DNA from: Bog-473 sp963730785
GTDB taxonomy: Bacteria; Actinomycetota; Acidimicrobiia; Acidimicrobiales; RAAP-2
DNA length: 64,000 nt
Assembly: GCA_963730785.1 (NCBI GenBank)
Contig: CAVSTF010000010.1
Coordinates: forward strand, 62,001 to 126,000
Reading direction: 5' to 3'
Below, piece after piece: positions 17,570 through 27,297 of this stretch (positions are counted from its first letter, which is position 1; every line of letters starts with the position of its first letter). The position numbers and the translations under genes were made by a program. The notes under the pieces were generated by a model. The model saw nothing but the letters and a program-made list of their open reading frames with translations. It was not told where the DNA came from and ran no database searches.

Positions 17570-19596
17570 GAACCGGTGGCGGTGCAGAGCGCACCACAGG
17601 GCACAAAGAAGTCAGCCGGTGGGGCCAGCGGCAGGTTGATGAACGAGGCGGCGCCGCTGTTGCGCTGAATGTCGTAGATGCCACCGAGGAGGTGGGGAGC
17701 TGGGCCACCGTGGGAGCGAGGTGCGGCGTGTCGCCGGTGGAGATGGTGACCCGGATGCGCCAGCCGGCCGGGATGTAGGCCGTGGTCGGGAAGACCTGAA
17801 TGTCCTGCTCGGTCACCTGACCCGGGGTGATGGGTTGCAGCGAGTTGGCGGTCAGCGGGTGCACGGGCAGGAGTGGCATCCCGTTGGCGGCGGTCCAGCT
17901 CTGGGCTGGGGTCGAGGGCGCGTTGATCCCCATCAGCGCGCCGGAGGTGAGGGGGAGTGACTGCCCGGTCGGGCTGATCAGACTCGATGGTGGCCGACAG
18001 GTCGGTGTCGGTGGTGGTTGAGGTGGTGAAGAGGGTGGCGTCGATGGGACCGCTGAGCACCTTGGGGGTGGTGAAGGGCGCCGTGGTGTAGGTCAGCGAA
18101 CCGGGTCCGTCGCCCAGCGTTTGGTCGTTCTGGTCGCAGGTGTTGAGCAGGGGGAGGCCGAAGTCGAGCCAGGCCGGCCGCCCACTGATCGGTCTGCTCA
18201 TCGCACGGGCTGGAGACGCCGAGGAAGGCCACCGTGTCGGCATCGCTTGGGGTGGTGGGCGCGTTGTGGTGAGGCTGCCGTCGTTGTCGGAGAGGGCGGT
18301 GCCGGTGCGCCCACCATTGAGGTAGTAGGCGGTGGGCGTGGCGCCGGCGATGGGCCACTGGGCGGCGTCGACCCAGGTGTTGTTCGAGTTGAGCTCGTTC
18401 AGGTAGAGCGGTGTGGCCGAGTGATGGCAGTGGGGTGTTGTCGCCCTTCAGCCAGGTGTCGAACCACTCCAATTCCATGGAGGTGATATTGACGCCGGTG
18501 CCGGCGGTGACGTGTCCCACGGACCCATCATCAGTTGGTAACGAGGGGTCACCGGTTGGTGGGGCAGCATGGCGGCGGTTTGCGGACGCCCGTCGTACAG
18601 GTTCTGCAGGCCCACGTAGTTGAGCGGCTCGCCGGCTTGGAAGAGGTCGTTCCAGCCACCGACGAGGAAGGCCGGGATGTGGTCGTGGACGACGTCGGCC
18701 AGATAGGAGGCCGGGGCCATCGCCTGCCAGTACGAACTGTCGTAGCCGCTGGTGCCCGTGCCGGTCTCAATGTTGATGAGCAGGTTGAGGAAGGAGGTGA
18801 GGGTGGAGGCGTGCGCCGCCTCAACCGGAGTAAGTCGGGCCAATGCGGCGGCCAGCACAGCCGGATTGTTGTTTTCGGCCGCTTCGACCAGTGGTTGCAG
18901 CACCGGGTTGGTGAGATTGAGGCCGGTGAGCAGTGCTTCGTAGGCGGCCGAGAACTCGATGTCGGGGATGCCGCCCATGGTCACCGTGTTGGCGAAAATG
19001 TCGTTGCCCGAAATGATCGGGAACATGGCCTTGATGGGCGAGTTGCTGCCCGATGCGCCGACGGTCGTGAACTGATTGATGCCCATGTAGGACTCGCCGA
19101 ACAGGCCGACCTGACCGTCGGAGTGAGGGAGCGCGGCGGCCCAACGGGCCATCGTGGCACCGTCGGTGGCCTGCGCCGGGGCGAACAGATCGAAGTCGCC
19201 GCCGGAATCGCCGGTGCCGCGCACGTCACTGACCACCACGATGTAGCCCCGATTGACGAAGGCGTCGAGGGCCGATGGTGAGCCGATGAAGGCCTTGCCG
19301 TAGGGCGTCTGCTGCAGCAGGACCGGGAAGGGGCCGGCGGCGGGGGTCGTCGTGCCGTTGACGGTGGGGTAGAAGACGTCGGCCCGCAGCACGGTGCCGT
19401 CCGACATGGTGACGGGCTGATCGGAGAGCTCGGCCTCGCCGTAGCTGGTTGGTGGCGGCGTCCAGGTGGTGGGTTCGGCGGTGGAGGCGTGGGTGGTGGC
19501 CGTGGCGGTGGTGGTGGTCAGGGGCAGCCAGATGGCGAGCAGGGCGGCGGCGAGCGCGCCCAGTGTGGTCTTCAAGGTCGTCGGTCCCGCCCGCAT
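17566..19596 (-). CDS. Secreted CocE/NonD-type (X-Pro dipeptidyl-peptidase S15) hydrolase, several frameshifts
   Basis: The start, ATG 19596, has GGGAGAGAG upstream and a signal peptide of ~35 residues. Then come VTMSDGTVLRADVFYP and VVVSDVRGTGDSGGDF, the typical alpha/beta-hydrolase core of the CocE/S15 family, and VGLFGESYMGI with the nucleophile Ser. ELEWFDTWLKGD follows after a shift near 18525. Further shifts lie near 18410, 18250, 18160, 17960 and 17685. The end has the family's jelly-roll part, with PAGWRIRVTIS and PLAPPADFF. The enzyme would cleave peptides or esters outside the cell. The stop overlaps the MFS start. Confidence 0.8.
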
Positions 19597-19689
19597 GCCG
19601 CTCTCTCCCCAGATCGCGTCGAAAGACCGAATGTAGCCGCCCCGCCCAGGTGGCCCACGGTCGGTGCAACGGGCATCGGGTAGGGTCTC

Positions 19690-19805
19690 GAGTGCCCCAG
19701 GTGACTGGGGTGGTACAGAAATCAGCGAAGTCCGGTGAGATTCCGGCACTGACCCGCAACGGTAAAGCCCTCCCCAGGGACGAGTCCGGACGCCTGTTCT
19801 GTGCC
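19690..19805 (+). ncRNA. Cobalamin riboswitch aptamer
   Basis: The conserved core is unmistakable: AAGTCCGGTGAGATTCCGGCACTGACCCGCAACGGTAA read in two parts at 19728-19765, then GAGTCCGGACGCCTG at 19782-19796. A closing stem pairs GGTACAGAA (19712-19720) with TTCTGTGCC (19797-19805) over nine base pairs. A 5' hairpin with CCCCAGGTGACTGGGG precedes it. Downstream lie the corrinoid transport and assembly genes, so vitamin B12 should repress them. Confidence 0.93.
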
Positions 19806-19872
19806 AACGAAACCGAACCTCGGAGGAAGGGCGGTTCGTTGGGCACCTCTCCTGGGTGTCGCAGCGGGCGCA

Positions 19873-19903
19873 CTTCGTCCTCCGCGACCAATGGAGGATG
19901 AAG
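19873..19903 (+). promoter_or_regulatory. RBS-sequestering hairpin, riboswitch expression platform
   Basis: CTTCGTCCTCC (19873-19883) pairs with GGAGGATGAAG (19893-19903) over 11 bases, one of them a G-U pair, with a 9-base loop. The 3' arm contains the ribosome binding site GGAGGA, eight bases before the btuF ATG at 19906. Formation would hide the site. This implies translational control. A second stem, AACGAAACCG with CGGTTCGTT (about 19807-19841), lies between it and the aptamer. Confidence 0.75.
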
Positions 19904-19905
19904 CA

Positions 19906-20875
19906 ATGTCAGGACACCCACGGCGGGTGCTGATCGCCGTCAGCTGCGCGCTATGTCAGTATCTCGGTGCTGAGCGCCGGCTTGGTGATCGAGTCGTCGG
20001 CGGCTTCGGCTGCCGCGCGGTCGTCATCGGTCACGCTACCCGGTCACGATTGCGGCGGCCAACGGCAGCATCACCGTGTCGACCAAGCCAACGGCCATCG
20101 TGTCGTTGTCGCCGACCGCCACCGAAATGCTCTACGCCATCGGTGCCGGCAGCCAGGTCAAGGCGGTGGACAGTACTCGGACTTTCCGAAGAACGCGCCC
20201 GATCACCAAGCTCGACGGCGTATCAACCCCAACGTCGAGGCCATCGTGGCCTACAAGCCCGACCTGGTCATCGTCGCGGGCGACACCACCGGGCCTGACG
20301 GCGCAGCTGGCCAAGCTCGGCATCCCGGTGCTGTCGGATCCGGCGGCCACCAACCTCGGCTCAGGAATACCAGCAGTTCGACGAGCTCGGCGTGGCCACG
20401 GGCCATCGTGGCCCAGGCCAAGGCCGAGGTGGCGAAGATCAAGGCGCAGATCGCGCAGATCGTGGCAAGGCCCGCCGAAGCACGGGCAAGCCGACACGTA
20501 CTACTTCGAGCTGGAGCAGACTACTACTCGGTGACCTCGTCGACCTTCATCGGCCAGGTCCTCGGGTCTGTTGCGACCTGCACGAGCATCGCCGACGCGG
20601 CCAAGGGCGCGGCGGCGAGCGGCGGCTACCCGCAGCTCTCGGCCGAGTACATCATCAAGGCCAACCCGAATTACATCTTCCTGGCCGACACCATGTGCTG
20701 TGGCCAGAACGCCAAGAAGGTGGCCAAGCGGCCGGGCTGGTCGACCATCACGGCGGTCAAGGCGGGCCAGGTCGTGCCCTGAACGACGACATCGCCTCGC
20801 GCTGGGGTCCGCGCATCGTCGACCTGCTGCAGGACAGTGGCCAAGCGCTCAAGTCACGCAACGGGGCCGACGAGC
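19906..20875 (+). CDS. btuF: Cobalamin-binding periplasmic/lipoprotein-like subunit BtuF, heavily frameshifted
   Basis: Substrate-binding protein of the B12 ABC importer. Pieces in changing frames read in order: an N-terminal signal region, ITVSTKPTAIVSLSPTATEMLYAIGAGSQVKAVD, DFPKNAP, NVEAIVAYKPDLVIVAGDT, LGIPVLSDPAAT, STFIGQVLGS and PQLSAEYIIKANPNYIFLAD. These are classic BtuF/FhuD motifs (type III fold, TEM/IGA segment). At least five one- or two-base indels are needed between 19950 and 20870. The start follows the sequestered GGAGGA. The end is approximate, as the btuC start overlaps or adjoins it. Confidence 0.8.
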
Positions 20876-22030
20876 ACCATCGTGCCGAGCCGTTCCCGGT
20901 GCGCTCGATCGACCCGGCAGTGGCCGCCCTGCAGCCGTCGCGTCCGCCGCGACAGACCACACGCCCGCCAGCCTCCCTTGGTGTGTCCGCCCGGCGGCCG
21001 GTGCTGGTGGCACTGGCCGCTGATCGGGGCCATGGTGCTGGGCGTGTCGGTGGGCCCGGCCGGACATCTCGCTGGCCACGGTGCTCGCGGCCTTCTGCCG
21101 GCCACGTGCCCCTCATCGGCTACCACTCGCACGTCTCGCAGATCGACTGGGACGTGCATGTGGCAGATCCGGGCCCCCCGGGTGGTGCTGGGTGGACTGG
21201 TCGGGGCCATGCTGGCCGGCGGCGGTGCGGCCTATCAGGGCGTGTTCCGCAACCCGCTGGCCGATCCCTATCTGTTGGGCGTGGCGGCAGGGGCCGGTCT
21301 CGGGGCCACCCTCGTCATCGTCAAGGGTCGGGCGCCGACGCCAGCCAGCTGCTGCCGTTCGCCGCCTTCGCCGGCGCGGTGCGGGCCGTGGTCATGACCT
21401 ATCTGGTCGGCGCCACCTCGACCGGTGGCCTGCGCGCCGGTCAGCTCAGACCAACACCTCCATCGTCCTGGCCGGCGTGGCGGTGGCCGCGCTGTTGACC
21501 GCCGTGCAGACCTATCTCCAGCAGCAACACGCGCCCGAACTGCAGGACGTCTACGCCTGGATACTGGGCAGCCTCGGCCGGCGCTCCTGGTCCGAGGTGC
21601 GCGCTGATCCTTCCCTACGTGGTCGTCAGTGCGGTGGTGCTGTTGTCGCACCGCCGCCTGCTCGATGTGCTGCGGGTCGGCGAGGACGAGGCCGGCGCCC
21701 TCGGCATCCACGCGGCCCGGGTCCGCCTCATCGTGGTGGCGGCGGCCACGCTGGGCACGGCGGCCGCGGTCTCGGTCAGCGGGCTGATCGGCTTCGTGGG
21801 CATCATCGTGCCCCACACCGTGCGCCTCGTGTCCAATGCCAGCTATCGCGTCGTGCTGCCGGTCTCCATGATCGGGGGCGCCGCCTTCTTGATCCTGGCC
21901 GACGTGGTGGCGCGCACCGTTCGAGTCCCCGGCCGAAATCCCCATCGGGGTGGTGACGGCGTTCGTGGGGGCGCCGTTCTTCCTGTTCGTGCTGCGCTCG
22001 CGCCGGCCCAGAGTGGGGTCTGACCGATGA
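20876..22030 (+). CDS. btuC: Vitamin B12 ABC transporter permease BtuC, frameshifted
   Basis: A FecCD/BtuC-type permease with about ten helices. Readable segments are IRAPRVVLGGLVGAMLAGGGAAYQGVFRNPLADPYLLG (the hallmark GxxxQxxxRNPLADP motif), TNTSIVLAGVAVAAL, PELQDVYAWILGSLGRRSW, ALGIHAARVR and SGLIGFVGIIVPHTVR. The last two are the usual coupling helix and helix 9 region. Indels lie near 21020-21170, 21330, 21450, 21600 and 21920. The reconstructed frame ends with TGA overlapping the btuD ATG. The start is only approximate. Confidence 0.82.
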
Positions 22031-22869
22031 TCACCTTGGAGGAGCTCACGGTTCGCTACGGCGATGCGTCGTCGTCGGCGCTGGCGCTGTCGAGCGTGAA
22101 CGAGAAGGTGGCCGACGGCGAGTGGGTCGGGCTCATCGGCCCCAACGGGGCCGGCAAGACGACGCTGCTGCGCTCCATCGTGCAGCTGGTGCCGCACGAG
22201 GGGCGGGCGCTGGTGGACGGCGAACGACACGGCCGCGCTGTCCCGCCGTGAGCTGGCCCGGCTGATGGCCTACGTGCCCCAGAAGCCCGAGCTGCCGGCC
22301 GAGATGACGGTGAGCCGACTACATCCTGCTCGGCCGCTCGCCCCACATCGGTTACTTCGGGGTCGAGAAGGCGCACATGATCACGCCGTCTGCGCCAGCC
22401 TGCTCGAGCGGCTCGAGCTGTCGCAGCATGGCCGATCGGCACCTGGGCACGCTGTCGGGCGGCGAGTTGCAGCGACTGGTGCTGGCCCGGGCGCTGGCCC
22501 AGGAGGCACCGGTCCTGTTGCTGGACGAACCGACCAGCGCCCTCGACCTCGGTCGCCGCGTCGATGCCTTGGAGATCGTCGACGCCCTCCGCCGCGAACA
22601 CGGCTTGACCGTGCTCAGCGCCATGCACGACCTGACCCTGGCCGGACAGTTCGCCGATCGCCTGGTGCTGTTGTCCGCCGGGAAGGTGGTCGCCTCCGGG
22701 ACGCCGGACGAGGTGCTGGACGAGGCCCTCCTGACCGAGCACTTCGGACTACACGTGCAGGTGCTGCGGACGGACGACGGCGAACTGGTCGTGGCGCCCC
22801 GACGGCGCGATCGACGTGCCACACGAACGCGACACCCAACTAACGCCCGATGACGAGGAGTCCCGATGA
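22027..22869 (+). CDS. btuD: Vitamin B12 ABC transporter ATPase BtuD, frameshifted
   Basis: The ATPase of the importer. Walker A is LIGPNGAGKTTLLRS (near residue 40), the Q-loop is AYVPQKPELP, the signature is LSGGELQRLVLARAL, and Walker B is VLLLDEPTSALDLG, followed by MHDLTLAGQ with the switch His. Indels lie near 22225, 22315, 22370, 22430 and 22800. The reconstructed C-terminus ends in a TGA that overlaps the ATG of cobO. Starts at ATG 22027 inside the btuC stop. Confidence 0.85.
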
Positions 22870-23469
22870 GTGACGACACAGTGGCCGCGGCCGTGGACGA
22901 CGACGACCAGACCCGCGAGGCGGTACCCGAAGCGGCGGGGGCCGGCGGGCGGGTGCCGTCGTTGGTGCTCATCAACACCGGGCACGGGAAGGGGAAGTCG
23001 TCGGCCGCGTTCGGCGTGATGTCGCGGGCCTGGGCCCGGGGCTGGACGGTCGGCGTGGTGCAGTTCGTCAAGGGCGGCAAGTGGAAGGTGGGGGAGCGCA
23101 AGCTGGCCGACCACCTGGGCATCGAGTGGCAGGTGCTCGGGCGACGGGTTCACGTGGGAGTCGACCGACCTCGACGAGACGGCGGCCAAGGGCCGCCACG
23201 CCTGGGCGGTGGCCAATGCGAAGCTGGCCTCCGGCGACTACGACATGCTGATTTTGGACGAGCTCACCTATGCCGTGACCTACGGCTGGGTGCCGGTGGA
23301 GGAGGTCGTGGCCGGCGTGGTCGGCCGGGCGCCCAAGACCAACGTGGTGATCACCGGGCGCGACGCCGCGCCCGAGCTGATCGAGATCGCCGACACCGTG
23401 ACGGAGATGCGCATGGTCAAGCACGCCTACGAGCGGGGGATCAAGGCGCGTAAGGGGATCGAGTATTGA
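22866..23469 (+). CDS. cobO: Corrinoid adenosyltransferase CobO/BtuR, one frameshift
   Basis: Adds the 5'-deoxyadenosyl group from ATP to cob(I)yrinate or cobinamide. NTGHGKGKSSAAFGVMSRAWARG (residues ~38-60) is the family's modified P-loop, and VVQFVKGGKWKVGE follows. After one deleted base near 23145 the frame continues with FTWESTDL, MLILDELTYAVTYGW and NVVITGRDAAPELIEIAD, then ends YERGIKARKGIEY. Total length ~200 residues, as usual. The stop overlaps the TTG start of cobU. It would load imported corrinoids with adenosine before lower-ligand assembly. Confidence 0.92.
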
Positions 23470-24035
23470 TCTGGCTCGTGTTGGGCGGGGCGCGGTCCGG
23501 TAAGTCGGTGGTGGCCGAACGCCTGGCGTCGGGGCTGGCGGCGCCGGTGACGTACGTGGCGACGATGGTGGTCGGTGACGACGGCGGCGTGGTCGGCGAC
23601 GGGTCGGATCCGGATGTGGATCTGGCGGCCCGGGTGCAGGCGCATCGGGATCGCCGGCCCGGTGACTGGCGGACGATCGAGGTGGGGGCCGGCGTGGACT
23701 TGGCCGATTCGTTGCGGGAGTGCGTGGGGACGGTCTTGTTGGACTCGCTGGGTCCGTGGGTGGCCGGCTCGATGCTGGCGGACGACATGGCGGCGGCGGC
23801 CCACGAGGCGACGTGCCTGTGCGCCGCCTTGCGGGAGCGAACGGGCGACACGGTGGTGGTGTCGGAAGAGGTGGGCTTCGGCGTGCACCCATCGTCGGAG
23901 CAGGGTCGCCGCTTTCGAGATGTGCTGGGTTCGCTGAATCAGGCCGTCTCGGCGGTGGCCGATGAGGCGTACTTCGTGATTGCCGGACGGGTGCTGCGCC
24001 TTGGCGATCTCGGCGATCTTTCTGAGCCGGTCTGA
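23466..24035 (+). CDS. cobU: Adenosylcobinamide kinase / adenosylcobinamide-phosphate guanylyltransferase
   Basis: An intact 189-residue CobU/CobP. It phosphorylates adenosylcobinamide and then makes adenosyl-GDP-cobinamide. The P-loop is LVLGGARSGKSVVAE (residues 4-18). AHRDRRPGDWRTIE is the family's conserved HRxxRP segment with the guanylylated His, and VVVSEEVGFGVHP is the Walker-B-like motif. LNQAVSAVADEAYFVIAG closes the protein. The TTG start overlaps the cobO TGA. cobS begins one base after its stop. Confidence 0.93.
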   Translation: MIWLVLGGARSGKSVVAERLASGLAAPVTYVATMVVGDDGGVVGDGSDPDVDLAARVQAHRDRRPGDWRTIEVGAGVDLADSLRECVGTVLLDSLGPWVAGSMLADDMAAAAHEATCLCAALRERTGDTVVVSEEVGFGVHPSSEQGRRFRDVLGSLNQAVSAVADEAYFVIAGRVLRLGDLGDLSEPV

Positions 24036-24036
24036 C

Positions 24037-24780
24037 ATGTGGGCCACCTTGTCGTTCTTGACCGCGTTCGGACGAGCTCGGCCCGCCGCCGGGTCAGGCG
24101 CCGAAGCGGCCACCAACCCCGATGCCCGGGCGCTGCCGTGGTTCCCCGTCGTCGGGGCCCTGATGGGACTGGCCCTGGGCGGGTTGTGGTGGTGCCTGGT
24201 CAAGATCTGGCCGCCGGCGGTGGCGGCGGTGCTGGTGGTGGGAATCGATTTGGCCATGACCGGCCTGCTGCACCTGGACGGCCTGGCTGACAGCGCCGAT
24301 GGATTGTTGCCGCCCCTGTCGCGGGAGCGCCGGCTGGAGGTGATGCGCGATCCCGGAACAGGAGCCTTTGCGGTGGCCGTCGTCTCGGTGGTGTTGCTCA
24401 GTCGCTTGGTGGTCTTTGCCACGATGCGGCCGGCGCCGTTGCTGGTGGGGTCGCTCTGGTGCGTATCGAGGACGGGCATGGCCACGGTGATCGGTCGAGT
24501 GCCCTACGCCCGAGCTGAGTCGTCGGGGCTGGCCAGTGCCTTTATGGGTCGTCGGTTGCCGACCTGGGCCGCCGGTATCGCCGTCGGTGGATCCGTCGCG
24601 GTAGCCACCCTGTGGGCCTTCCCGGCCGGCGAAGTGGCGGTCGACGCCGCCCTGGTGGCCTTCGTGGGCGTGATCGTGTTGGGCGTGCGGCGAGTGGGCG
24701 GGTTCACGGGCGACGTGCTGGGGGCGGCCGGCATGGTGGCCGAGACCGTCGGCCTGCTGGTCGCCGCCGCCAAGTGGTGA
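24037..24780 (+). CDS. cobS: Cobalamin synthase CobS (adenosylcobinamide-GDP ribazoletransferase)
   Basis: An intact 247-residue membrane enzyme that joins adenosyl-GDP-cobinamide to alpha-ribazole or its phosphate. The N-terminal LSFLTAFGR, the membrane-embedded active-site motif LHLDGLADSADGL (near residue 85), a nearby RRLEVMRDPGTGAFA, and RVGGFTGDVLGAAGMVAETVGLL at the end are all typical. Six or seven helices are visible. Its TGA overlaps the GTG of cbiB. Confidence 0.95.
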   Translation: MWATLSFLTAFGRARPAAGSGAEAATNPDARALPWFPVVGALMGLALGGLWWCLVKIWPPAVAAVLVVGIDLAMTGLLHLDGLADSADGLLPPLSRERRLEVMRDPGTGAFAVAVVSVVLLSRLVVFATMRPAPLLVGSLWCVSRTGMATVIGRVPYARAESSGLASAFMGRRLPTWAAGIAVGGSVAVATLWAFPAGEVAVDAALVAFVGVIVLGVRRVGGFTGDVLGAAGMVAETVGLLVAAAKW

Positions 24781-25665
24781 AGAGGGCCCGGGCGGCGGCG
24801 CTCGGCGTGCTGGCTGATCAGGTGTTCGGCGAGCCCCCGGTGACGCCGCATCCGGTGAGCGCCTTCGGGACGGCCATGCGTCGGATCGAACAGGTCATAT
24901 ATGACGACGGTCGGGGACGGGGCGTCGTGCATGCGGCGGCGGGGGTTGGCCTGGGGATCGGGGCCGGGTTGGTCGTGCGCTCGACGACGGTGGCGACGTA
25001 TATCTCGGTGGCGCAGCGGGCGTTGGGCGAGGCGGCCACGTCGGTGGGGGATGCGTTGTCGGAGGGGGATGTGGCGTCGGCTCGGTCGCGGTTGCCGGCG
25101 TTGGTCGGTCGGGATCCGTCGTCATTAGATGAGGTCGAGATCGCCCGGGCGGTGGTGGAGTCGGTGGCCGAGAACACGGTCGATGCCGTGGTGGCGCCGG
25201 CGCTGTGGGCGGTGGTGGCGGGGGCGCCGGGGACCTTGGGCTACCGGGCCGTCAACACCATGGACGCCATGGTGGGCCATCGCAACGAGCGGTATGGCCG
25301 GTATGGGTGGGCCAGCGCCCGGCTCGATGACGTGGCCAACTACCTCCCCGCCCGGGTGACGGCGGCCCTGGTGGTCGGCGTTCGGCCGCGGGCGGCCCGG
25401 GCGGTGTGGCGGGCGGTCCGTGAGGATGCCCCCGGCGCACCCTTCGCCCAACGCCGGTGTGGCCGAGGCCGCCTTTGCCGCCGCCCTCGGCCTGCGGCTC
25501 GGCGGCCTCAACACCTATGGTGAGCTGGTGGAACGACGGGCGACCTTGGGCGATGGTCGGGCCGCTCGGGCGGCTGACATCGCGGCGGCCGTGACCTTGT
25601 CCCGTGACGTGACCTACGGCTTGGTTGGGTGCCTGGGGTTGATGGGGTGCGGGGCCCGGCGATGA
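24777..25665 (+). CDS. cbiB: Adenosylcobinamide-phosphate synthase CbiB/CobD, one frameshift
   Basis: A membrane enzyme attaching aminopropanol (or its phosphate) to adenosylcobyrate. LADQVFGEPP..PHPVSAFGTAMRRIE is the typical N-terminus. EVEIARAVVESVAENTVDAVVAPALWA and GYRAVNTMDAMVGHRNERY are the signature segments, and RLDDVANYLPARV follows. A one-base shift near 25438 is followed by SPNAGVAEAAFAAALGLRLGG. Both halves are well conserved. The GTG start overlaps the cobS stop, and its TGA overlaps the ATG of the next gene. Confidence 0.92.
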
Positions 25666-26620
25666 GGTCCGTGTCGTCGGCGTCGGCGTCGGCGTCGGCG
25701 TCGACCGTCTCGCCGCCCGGTCCCCACGGCGGCGACATCGATGCGGGTGGCTCGGGCGCTCGGGCGTCGATCCGGCCTCGCTGCTCGATCTGTCGGCCAG
25801 CCTGAACCCGTTGGCTCCCGACGTCACCGAAATGGCGGGGAAACGACTGGGATCGTTGCGGCAGTATCCATGATGCGGATCGAGGCCACCCGGTTGCTCG
25901 CCGATGCGTTGGGCGTCGATGTCGGCGGGGTGTTGCTGACCAACGGGGGCGCGGAGGCCATTGCCTTGTTGGCCGCCGAGGTTGGGGGTCGGGTAGTGGC
26001 CGAGCCCGAGTTCTCGTTGCATCCTCGGGGCGAGTCCGGGGTGTGGTGGCGATCCAATCCGCACAATCCGACTGGTCGGCTCGCCGCCGCCGGATGACCG
26101 CGGCCGACGTGTGGGACGAGGCCTTTTATCCGTTGGCGACCGGCCGCTGGTCCCGGGGCGACGTCGCCGCCGGTTCCGCCACCGCCGTCGTCGGGTCCTT
26201 GACCAAGCTCTTCGACTGTCCCGGCCTCCGGCTGGGCTATGTGATGGCCGACCCGGCGCTGATTGAGCGGCTGTCCCGCCGCCAGCCGGCCTGGTCGGTC
26301 GGCAGTCTGGCCCTGGCCGTCCTGCCCGATCTGTTGGAGCACGCCGAACGCGATCTGTCGAGCGTGGGCCGCCGGTGTCGCCACCCTGCGCCATGATCTG
26401 GTGACCATGTTGGCGCAGTACGACATCCGTCCCGAGCCCTCCGACGCCAACTTCGTGTTGGCCGAGGGGCCGCCCGATCTGCGCGACCGCTTGCTCACCA
26501 GCGGCGTCGTCGTTCGGGACTGCACGTCCTTCGGCCTGCCCCGTCACGTCCGCATCGCCGTGCCGGATGCAGGCGGGGTTGATGCGGTTGGCCGCGGCCC
26601 TCGAGCGAGCGACTGGCATG
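25662..26620 (+). CDS. cobC: Threonine-phosphate decarboxylase-like aminotransferase CobC/CobD, frameshifted
   Basis: A PLP enzyme of aspartate-aminotransferase fold, the usual source of aminopropanol phosphate for cbiB. Visible pieces are LLDLSASLNPLAPDV, LLTNGGAEAIALLAAEV, RSNPHNPTGRL, WDEAFYPL, VVGSLTKLFDCPGLRLGY (PLP lysine in SLTK) and the C-terminal SGVVVRDCTSFGLPRHVRIAVPD. Indels lie near 25745, 25870, 26090, 26375 and 26580. The N-terminus holds a Ser-Ala run coded by a hexanucleotide repeat. The reconstructed end is near the bluB ATG at 26617, where GCATGACC would allow an ATGA overlap. Confidence 0.85.
25677..25703 (+). repeat. Hexanucleotide tandem repeat TCGGCG
   Basis: Four complete TCGGCG units plus a final TCG lie within the first codons of cobC, giving alternating Ser and Ala. 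Such a repeat can change by whole units without a frame change, so it may vary in length among strains. Confidence 0.8.
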
Positions 26621-27297
26621 ACCGAGCAAGAGCTGCCAGTCGATTTTGGTGAGTTTGATGAGGCAGCGCGTGAATCGCTGCGCCAAATCATCAGTCGGCG
26701 CCGCGACGTCCGCCGACGGTTCCTCCCCACGCCCATCCCGACCGACGTGCTGCAGCGCGTGCTCGAGGCGGCACACCGGGCCCCGTCGGTCGGCCTGACG
26801 CAGCCGTGGGATTTCATGATTGTCACCGACACGGCACGCCGCCGGGAAGTGGCGGATCACGTCGAGGCGGAGCGCCGCCGGTTTGCCGACTCGTTGCCGC
26901 CGGCCCGGGCGCGCCGCTTCAACGATCAGAAGATCGCCGCCATCGAAGAGACGCCGATGAACCTGGTCGTCACGTCGACGCTCGAGCGGGGCGGCGCCCA
27001 CGTGCTCGGTCGCTACACGCAGCCCGAAATGGCGCACTATTCGACCTGTCTGGCCATTGAAAACCTGTGGCTGACGGCGCGGGCGGAGGGGCTCGGCGTC
27101 GGGTGGGTCAGCTTCTATGACCCGGCCGTGCTGTCCCGCATTCTTGGGCTGCCGTCGCATGCGGTGCCCGATCGCCTATCTGTGCATGGGCTACGTCGAC
27201 GGCTTCGACCCGGAGCCCGAGCTCGCCCTGCGGGGGTGGGCCAAGCCCCGGCCGCTGTCGTGGGCCATCCACTACGAGACTTGGGAGCAGCGCGTGA
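26617..27297 (+). CDS. bluB: 5,6-dimethylbenzimidazole synthase BluB, one frameshift
   Basis: Oxidatively breaks down reduced FMN to make dimethylbenzimidazole, the lower ligand of B12. RRRDVRRRFLPTPIPTDVLQRVLEAAHRAPSVGLTQPWDF is the BluB version of the nitroreductase FMN site, near residues 29-68. TSTLERGGAHVLGRYTQPEM and LGVGWVSFYDP also match. After a one-base shift near 27165-27180 the frame gives AYLCMGYVDGF..EPEL..RGW and ends in ETWEQR. At GCGTGACC the stop TGA may overlap the GTG of cobT; in the printed sequence the frames are joined. Confidence 0.9.

Noticed and set aside
16838..17668. Open frame opposite the intact MFS exporter
   Set aside because: The composition is charged, His/Gly/Asp-rich shadow sequence. 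The MFS frame is well conserved along its whole length.
19801..20298. Open frame that begins inside the riboswitch 3' strand
   Set aside because: Its first ~35 residues are translated riboswitch and hairpin sequence. The true start is ATG 19906 after GGAGGA.
19906..22030. Programmed ribosomal frameshifting as the cause of split btu genes
   Set aside because: There are too many shifts, no common slippery sequence, and both insertions and deletions are needed. Sequencing error fits better.
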